DNA of 10,216 nucleotides from Candidatus Neoflavobacterium equi (lineage in GTDB: Bacteria; Bacteroidota; Bacteroidia; Flavobacteriales; Flavobacteriaceae): NCBI GenBank assembly GCA_018065745.1, contig JAGHSS010000372.1:1-10216 (forward strand). The letters are read 5' to 3'. The notes below the pieces were generated by a model. It saw only the letters and a list, made by a program, of their open reading frames with translations. It was not told the DNA's origin and did no database searches. The translations under genes and the position numbers were made by a program. This document shows positions 6,359 through 10,216 of the stretch, in pieces (the first letter of the stretch is position 1; every line of letters starts with the position of its first letter).

Positions 6359-7459
6359 ATGTTCTCATTATTCAAAAAATCTAAGAAAGAAGAACCTACG
6401 TCTTCACAGTCAACTGTGGTGACCAAAGAGGTGAAAATTCAAAAAACAGCTGCTGGAGCTGTGGTGAAATTAAGGCAACAGTTGGAGCTTTCCAATGGGA
6501 TTTTTCTCTTGATGGAGAATGATCGCATCAAAGCGCCTTTTGACCTGCAATCCATTCAAAACATTTTTATCAACTACCAAGGAAAAACAGAAGACGGCAT
6601 GAACGCCGTCAGTCTGGAGGTCATCACCGTGGATCACGAGCATATTTTTATTTATACCTATGCAGACGGATACAAAATGCTGACAGACGCTTTGGAGATG
6701 ATCCCGAGTTTTGACAAGGCTACCTTTAAAGAATTGATTGGCTTGAAAACGCCTTTTGACGAGGCTTTACTGTACACCAAGGAAAAGGACAGCAAGGTGG
6801 ATGCTTTAAACGATATTGATGTGCTGGTTGAAAAAATGCAACCTCAAAAGGAGGCCAAAGCCCCTGCACCTCCAATGCAACAACAACCCGATGTGACAGA
6901 ATTGGTAACCAAGACGTTTAAAACTGAAAAAGCGACCGAGCTTTTGGGTAAAAACATCACCAAAATGGCACAACCGGAAACACCTGCTCCTGCACCTAAA
7001 AAAACGGAAGACGATTCTTTGGGTGGGTATTACAAGACGGATTATGTCAAAAACTTGGACAAGAAATATATTGATTACATCAAATTACCTGCTGGAATCA
7101 AAATCAATACAGATTACAACAGTGCTGCCCACGCTCCCATTTACACGCCTATGTGTTTTGATGAAGATGGAATTACTGGAGATGAAACTTTGTTGTGGAT
7201 GCACAAAGACGGATCTAAATTGGGGATAGCAAACCAAAAATTTGCTTTGACCTTCAAACCGGATGGAATTTTAAAATTCAGACTTTCCATTCAGAAACAG
7301 GACGGAATACCGGTGAGCAACAAATTGGAAATGTACTTTAAAGACGGAAGTAAATTTGATGAAATGGAAGCTACTGACCCAGGACAGTTTGTATTGCAAA
7401 CGCCAGACATCATGAAATTCACGAGAATATCAATTTCCACTTACAACTACGAAAAATAA
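6359..7459 (+). CDS. Unrecognised two-domain cytosolic protein downstream of meaB
   Basis: A 366-residue protein I do not recognise. It begins MFSLFKKSKKEE, a basic leader without a signal peptide or membrane helix, so it is probably cytosolic. Residues about 25-158 form a mixed alpha/beta region with alternating hydrophobics (VSLEVITVDHEHIFIYTY, 84-101). Residues 160-220 are a low-complexity linker rich in Pro, Gln, Lys and Ala (APAPPMQQQP, ETPAPAPKK). Residues 225-366 form a second compact region that looks beta-rich, with aromatic and glycine turns (HKDGSKLGI, FKDGSKF). There is one cysteine (266) and no catalytic signature. The ATG at 6359 is the first in frame. It probably shares an mRNA with the GTPase gene and ends at the terminator at 7463. 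Base composition resembles its neighbours. Being a real gene is near certain; its role is unknown. Confidence 0.8.
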   Translation: MFSLFKKSKKEEPTSSQSTVVTKEVKIQKTAAGAVVKLRQQLELSNGIFLLMENDRIKAPFDLQSIQNIFINYQGKTEDGMNAVSLEVITVDHEHIFIYTYADGYKMLTDALEMIPSFDKATFKELIGLKTPFDEALLYTKEKDSKVDALNDIDVLVEKMQPQKEAKAPAPPMQQQPDVTELVTKTFKTEKATELLGKNITKMAQPETPAPAPKKTEDDSLGGYYKTDYVKNLDKKYIDYIKLPAGIKINTDYNSAAHAPIYTPMCFDEDGITGDETLLWMHKDGSKLGIANQKFALTFKPDGILKFRLSIQKQDGIPVSNKLEMYFKDGSKFDEMEATDPGQFVLQTPDIMKFTRISISTYNYEK

Positions 7460-7462
7460 ACG

Positions 7463-7489
7463 AAACAGCCTTTAGGGGCTGTTTTTTTT
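7463..7489 (+). terminator. Rho-independent terminator of the meaB unit
   Basis: AAACAGCC (7463-7470) pairs with GGCTGTTT (7477-7484) in an 8-bp stem with a 6-base loop, and a run of eight T (7482-7489) follows. It begins four bases after the stop codon of the preceding gene. Confidence 0.9.
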
Positions 7490-7518
7490 ATAACTAGGTT
7501 TTCCATATCGGGTTTTCT

Positions 7519-7566
7519 CAATTGAATTCTCAATTGAATTCTCCATTGAATTCTCCATTGAACACA
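7519..7566. repeat. 12-bp tandem repeat, about 3.5 copies
   Basis: Units are CAATTGAATTCT (7519-7530), the same again (7531-7542), CCATTGAATTCT (7543-7554), and a degraded CCATTGAACACA (7555-7566). The first two units each contain the palindromes CAATTG and GAATTC and the third keeps GAATTC, so cruciform or slippage is possible. It lies in the convergent spacer between the two terminators, where length change would be tolerated. An open frame across it is an artefact of the repeat. Confidence 0.85.
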
Positions 7567-7572
7567 GGGCAT

Positions 7573-7597
7573 AAAAAAACCCCCTTAAAAAAGGGGG
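7573..7597 (-). terminator. Rho-independent terminator of the MATE / small acidic protein unit
   Basis: CCCCCTT (7580-7586) pairs with AAGGGGG (7591-7597) around an AAAA loop. Read on the minus strand the stem is followed by seven T (complement of 7573-7579). It begins six bases past the stop codon at 7604-7606. There is no T-run on the plus-strand side, so it acts on the minus strand only. Confidence 0.88.
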
Positions 7598-7603
7598 GAG
7601 CTA

Positions 7604-7834
7604 TTAACTTTCTGCGTAACGCAACATTTCACGATCGTAAAATTCTCCTGCAGCAACAATCAAATGTTCCATTTCTGCTTCAATCTCTGCTTCATCGTCT
7701 TCATCAAGTTCTTCAATGAATTCTACTTCGTCATTTTCAAGATTGATCACAAATCTTGGAAATTCTAAGTGAATGATCAAGATGTCATTTGGGAAATCTG
7801 TATTGTCTGCTAAAACAAACTTTGGTAATTCCAT
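7604..7834 (-). CDS. Small acidic protein, conserved hypothetical
   Basis: A 76-residue, strongly acidic protein without signal peptide, membrane helix or cysteine. The N-terminal half (MELPKFVLADNTDFPNDILI, then HLEFPRFVINL to residue 32) looks like a short beta-rich fold. Residues 33-56 are almost entirely acidic (NDEVEFIEELDEDDEAEIEAEME), and the end is helical (FYDREMLRYAES). From memory, small proteins with the same opening (MELPKFVLADNTDFP) are widespread in flavobacteria as uncharacterised families; no search was possible. The ATG at 7832-7834 is the only sensible start. The MATE gene ends 44 bases upstream on the same strand and a terminator follows at once, so it is probably the last gene of that transcript. 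Its function is unknown. The charge suggests binding to a basic protein partner, but that is a guess. Confidence 0.82.
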   Translation of the reverse strand: MELPKFVLADNTDFPNDILIIHLEFPRFVINLENDEVEFIEELDEDDEAEIEAEMEHLIVAAGEFYDREMLRYAES

Positions 7835-7878
7835 AGTATTTAATTTAAATATCTTTAGTATATAAGAGCTGAAATGGA

Positions 7879-9267
7879 TTAGACTTCAGCGATTTCTTGT
7901 TGTTCAATGAGGCGTTTGCTCATGTAATTAAAACGCAAATATAATAAAATTGCGGCAACTGTAAGCCCAATGCTCAAACCGATCCAAACGCCAACGGCAG
8001 CTAAATCTGTGTATAAGCCCAGGTATACTGACGTTGGGAAGCCCACCACCCAGTAAGCGATAAACGCAATAATGGCTGGGATTTTAACGTCTTGAAGTCC
8101 TCTTAGCGCTCCAAGTACAACCGCTTGAAGTCCGTCAGACAATTGGAAAACTGCTGCGATGAGCAAAAGGTTGGAGGCTATGTGTAGCACTTCCCTATTC
8201 TCAACCTGCAATACTGGATTTTCCATATCCAAGAAAAACTGAGGCAAAATGCCGTTCAAAGCGATGAAGAACAAGGCAAATCCCACTTCCAGCAACAAGG
8301 CCAAAAGAAAGATGGAACGGGCAACCGTTTTCAAATAGGTAAAGTTTTTCAATCCCTTTTGGTTTCCAACGCGAATCATGGAGGTCACACTCAACCCTGA
8401 CGCAAACATAAAGGTTGCTGAAGCCAAGTTTAACGCAATCTGATTGGCAGCCTGAGAGGTTTTACCAATGGATCCACACAGCCAAACTGCAGACACAAAA
8501 AGAGCCACTTCAAAAAACATCTGCAATGAAGAAGGCACCCCAATGGCAGCAATCTTTTTGACCATGGTCATCTCTATATTTTTCAAGCTGAAATTCTTAA
8601 AATATTCTTTGAGCTTGTCGTTATTTCTCAGTTGAAAATGCATGTACAACACCAAGAAAATTCTGGAACTCACCGTCCCGATGGCTGCACCCATGATCCC
8701 CAACTTTGGAAAGATCCAAATTCCGTAAATCAACAAATAGTTGATTACAAAGTGGATGATATTTGAAATAATAATTGCATACATAGAGTATTTGGTCATA
8801 CTCATACCGTCAGAAAACTGTTTGTAACCTTGGAACATCACCATGGGGATCAAGGAAAACGCCACAATGTCAATGAATGGCGACGCCATAGCAACGACTT
8901 CTGCCGGTTGGTCCATGAATTGAATGGCAGACTTGGACAAGTAAACCAAACCAAAGAGCAATAATCCCATTAACGTACACATCACCAACCCGTGGTGAAA
9001 GGTGCTGCGCACCCCGTCTGTATTGTTGGTTGCTTGATTTTGAGCAACAATGGGAGTCAATGCCGTTGAAAAACCAATACCCACAGACATGGCGATAAAC
9101 ACGAAACTATTTCCTAAAGAAACGGCTGCTAATTCTGTAGCACCTAGTTTACCAACCATGATATTGTCTACCAAACCAATCAAGGTATGCCCCAACATGC
9201 CCAGAATAATTGGATAGGCCAATTGGAAATTTCTGGAGAATTCTTGGGTGTATTGCTTTAAATTCAT
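7879..9267 (-). CDS. MATE family efflux transporter (NorM-like)
   Basis: A 462-residue inner-membrane exporter with 12 predicted helices in two homologous MatE halves (about residues 15-175 and 240-400), the usual length for NorM-type proteins. The N-terminal half begins with the family segment GLVDNIMVGKLGATELAAVSLG (31-52); Asp34 in helix 1 is at the position of the cation-coupling aspartate of NorM/PfMATE. The second half carries the matching GVPSSLQMFFEVALF (243-257). Such transporters exchange sodium ions or protons for cationic drugs and metabolites; the substrate cannot be read. The ATG at 9265-9267 is preceded by a good -7 box and a very short leader. PPK2 lies upstream on the same strand (47-base gap) and the small acidic protein gene downstream. 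Confidence 0.93.
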   Translation of the reverse strand: MNLKQYTQEFSRNFQLAYPIILGMLGHTLIGLVDNIMVGKLGATELAAVSLGNSFVFIAMSVGIGFSTALTPIVAQNQATNNTDGVRSTFHHGLVMCTLMGLLLFGLVYLSKSAIQFMDQPAEVVAMASPFIDIVAFSLIPMVMFQGYKQFSDGMSMTKYSMYAIIISNIIHFVINYLLIYGIWIFPKLGIMGAAIGTVSSRIFLVLYMHFQLRNNDKLKEYFKNFSLKNIEMTMVKKIAAIGVPSSLQMFFEVALFVSAVWLCGSIGKTSQAANQIALNLASATFMFASGLSVTSMIRVGNQKGLKNFTYLKTVARSIFLLALLLEVGFALFFIALNGILPQFFLDMENPVLQVENREVLHIASNLLLIAAVFQLSDGLQAVVLGALRGLQDVKIPAIIAFIAYWVVGFPTSVYLGLYTDLAAVGVWIGLSIGLTVAAILLYLRFNYMSKRLIEQQEIAEV

Positions 9268-9283
9268 TCTAATTATTTTTTTG

Positions 9284-9291
9284 CAAAGGTA
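9284..9291 (-). promoter_or_regulatory. -7 box of the MATE gene
   Basis: The minus strand reads TACCTTTG followed by C, the most typical Bacteroidota -7 form (TAnnTTTGC), 16 bases before the ATG. The predicted mRNA leader is only about 10 bases. At -33 there is TTA rather than TTG. This suggests the MATE gene is transcribed independently of the kinase gene before it. Confidence 0.55.
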
Positions 9292-9314
9292 GCAATAATC
9301 TTTTGGGTTAAAGC

Positions 9315-10193
9315 CTATTCACTTTTAAGTTTTTCTCTGTAAAAAGCGATGTTTTCTTTAATATCTGCATCCAACTCTGGTTCCTTGATATCAGTGTATT
9401 GAGACAACAGATCCCAAAGGGTTTGAGCTACTAACAATCTTGCGGTTTCTTTGTTGTCTGCGGGAATAATATACCAGGGTGCTTTGGGTGTTGAAGTGGC
9501 GTTGATGGCTTCTTCATAATACTGCTGGTAGTCATCCCAACGGTCGCGCTCTTTTAAATCTCCGGGTGAGAATTTCCAGTTGTGTTTCTCTTTTTCCAAA
9601 CGTCTCAGCAATCTGTCTTTCTGTTCTTCCTTGCTGAGGTTCAAAAAGAATTTAACCACAATGGTACCGTTGTTAACCAGGTGTTTTTCAAAGTTGATGA
9701 TCTCCTTCATGCGCTGTTGCCAAAATTCTGGAGTCAAATCTTCAACTTGTTTGATGTTGGGCAGGTTCTCATTCAGAATATATTCCGGGTGCACACGGGT
9801 GACCAAGACGTTTTCATAATGCGTCCTGTTGAAAACGGCGAACTTACCGCGTTCTGGCAAGGCAATGTAGTGACGCCAAAGGTAGTCGTGTTCCAACTCT
9901 GTGCTGTTGGGTGTTTTAAAACTGTGGACCACCACGCCTCTTGGATTGAAATCCTTGAACAATTCGCGAATCAAACTGTCTTTACCGGCGGTATCCATTC
10001 CTTGAAGGCAAATCAAAACGCTGTATTTGTTGTGGGCATACATGGTGTCTTGGAGCTTGCCGAGGTCCTTTCTGATTTTTTCTAATTTCTTGGCTTTCTT
10101 TTCTTCAGAAATTCCCAAATCCAATTGGGTGGACAGATTCTTTAGTTGCACTTCTGTGGTGACTCTAAAGGTATTGGTGTGGAGGTCTTTCAT
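9315..10193 (-). CDS. PPK2-family polyphosphate:nucleotide phosphotransferase
   Basis: A 292-residue cytosolic P-loop kinase of the polyphosphate kinase 2 family, which transfers phosphate between polyphosphate and nucleotides (usually AMP or ADP to ATP). Motifs: Walker A GMDTAGKDS (65-73); PRGVVVHSFKTPN (84-96); Walker B region FNRTHYENVLVTRVHP (121-136); and the lid KEKHNWKFSPGDLKERDRWDD (201-221). The lid, the length near 290 and the TRVHPEY stretch fit the single-domain AMP/ADP-acting group (class III-like). Where I recall HYED in many relatives, this protein has HYEN (Asn128). The start at 10191-10193 gives the usual N-terminus. Its promoter lies in the last 23 bases or beyond the window; nothing clear is visible there. 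It is followed by the MATE gene. The exact substrate class is inferred. Confidence 0.9.
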   Translation of the reverse strand: MKDLHTNTFRVTTEVQLKNLSTQLDLGISEEKKAKKLEKIRKDLGKLQDTMYAHNKYSVLICLQGMDTAGKDSLIRELFKDFNPRGVVVHSFKTPNSTELEHDYLWRHYIALPERGKFAVFNRTHYENVLVTRVHPEYILNENLPNIKQVEDLTPEFWQQRMKEIINFEKHLVNNGTIVVKFFLNLSKEEQKDRLLRRLEKEKHNWKFSPGDLKERDRWDDYQQYYEEAINATSTPKAPWYIIPADNKETARLLVAQTLWDLLSQYTDIKEPELDADIKENIAFYREKLKSE

Positions 10194-10216
10194 AATCTTG
10201 TGTATTGTTTGTATAC

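Noticed and set aside
6331..6384. 17-codon frame whose ATG overlaps the meaB stop (TAATG)
   Set aside because: The overlap could allow reinitiation, but the frame ends 26 bases inside the next gene, has no distinctive content and is easily explained by chance in AT-rich sequence.
7519..7566. CRISPR-like array
   Set aside because: The 12-base units are directly adjacent without spacers and no cas genes are present.
7522..7719. 65-codon open frame starting in the tandem repeat
   Set aside because: It starts at a TTG, its first residues are the translated 12-mer repeat (NSQLNSPLNSPLN), and it then crosses a terminator and the antisense of the small acidic protein gene.
9582..10085. 167-codon open frame on the plus strand
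   Set aside because: It is entirely antisense to the PPK2 gene, whose codons and motifs are convincing. The translation is a low-information, Phe/Val-rich shadow.

Overview
The window looks like a chromosomal segment of a member of the Flavobacteriaceae (Bacteroidota). The reasons are: gene starts lack Shine-Dalgarno sequences; several are preceded by TAnnTTTG elements, the -7 box of the Bacteroidota sigma factor, close to the ATG; gene 1 encodes a lipoprotein with an LFSC lipobox and acidic residues after the cysteine; a small acidic protein of a type I associate with flavobacteria is present; and an intergenic double-hairpin repeat resembles one common in that family. This is a judgement by eye; no search was run.

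Layout. 1-371 (minus): 5' part of a lipoprotein gene running off the window edge. 372-612: upstream region of that gene with a stem-loop, and the intrinsic terminator of the next unit. 613-3793 (minus): a probable unit of 1-Cys peroxiredoxin, GlcD-type FAD-linked oxidase and YfeH-like SBF transporter, read in that order; a repeat element lies between the last two. 3869-5071 (minus): fosmidomycin-resistance-type MFS exporter. 5072-5245: divergent intergenic region with a 12-bp perfect palindrome. 5246-7459 (plus): MeaB/ArgK GTPase followed by an unrecognised two-domain cytosolic protein, ending in a strong terminator. 7490-7603: convergent spacer with a 12-bp tandem repeat and a terminator for the opposite strand. 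7604-10193 (minus): PPK2-family kinase, MATE exporter and the small acidic protein, read in that order, with a promoter-like box in front of the MATE gene.

The genes are mostly housekeeping and accessory metabolism: peroxide detoxification, 2-hydroxyacid oxidation, three unrelated transporters, the chaperone of B12-dependent methylmalonyl-CoA mutase, and polyphosphate-dependent nucleotide phosphorylation. I see no phage, transposon, CRISPR, tRNA or rRNA, and no convincing new multi-gene system. The less explained items are the protein after MeaB, the small acidic protein, the intergenic repeat, and palindromes or repeats in three control regions. No gene-free stretch exceeds 300 bases.
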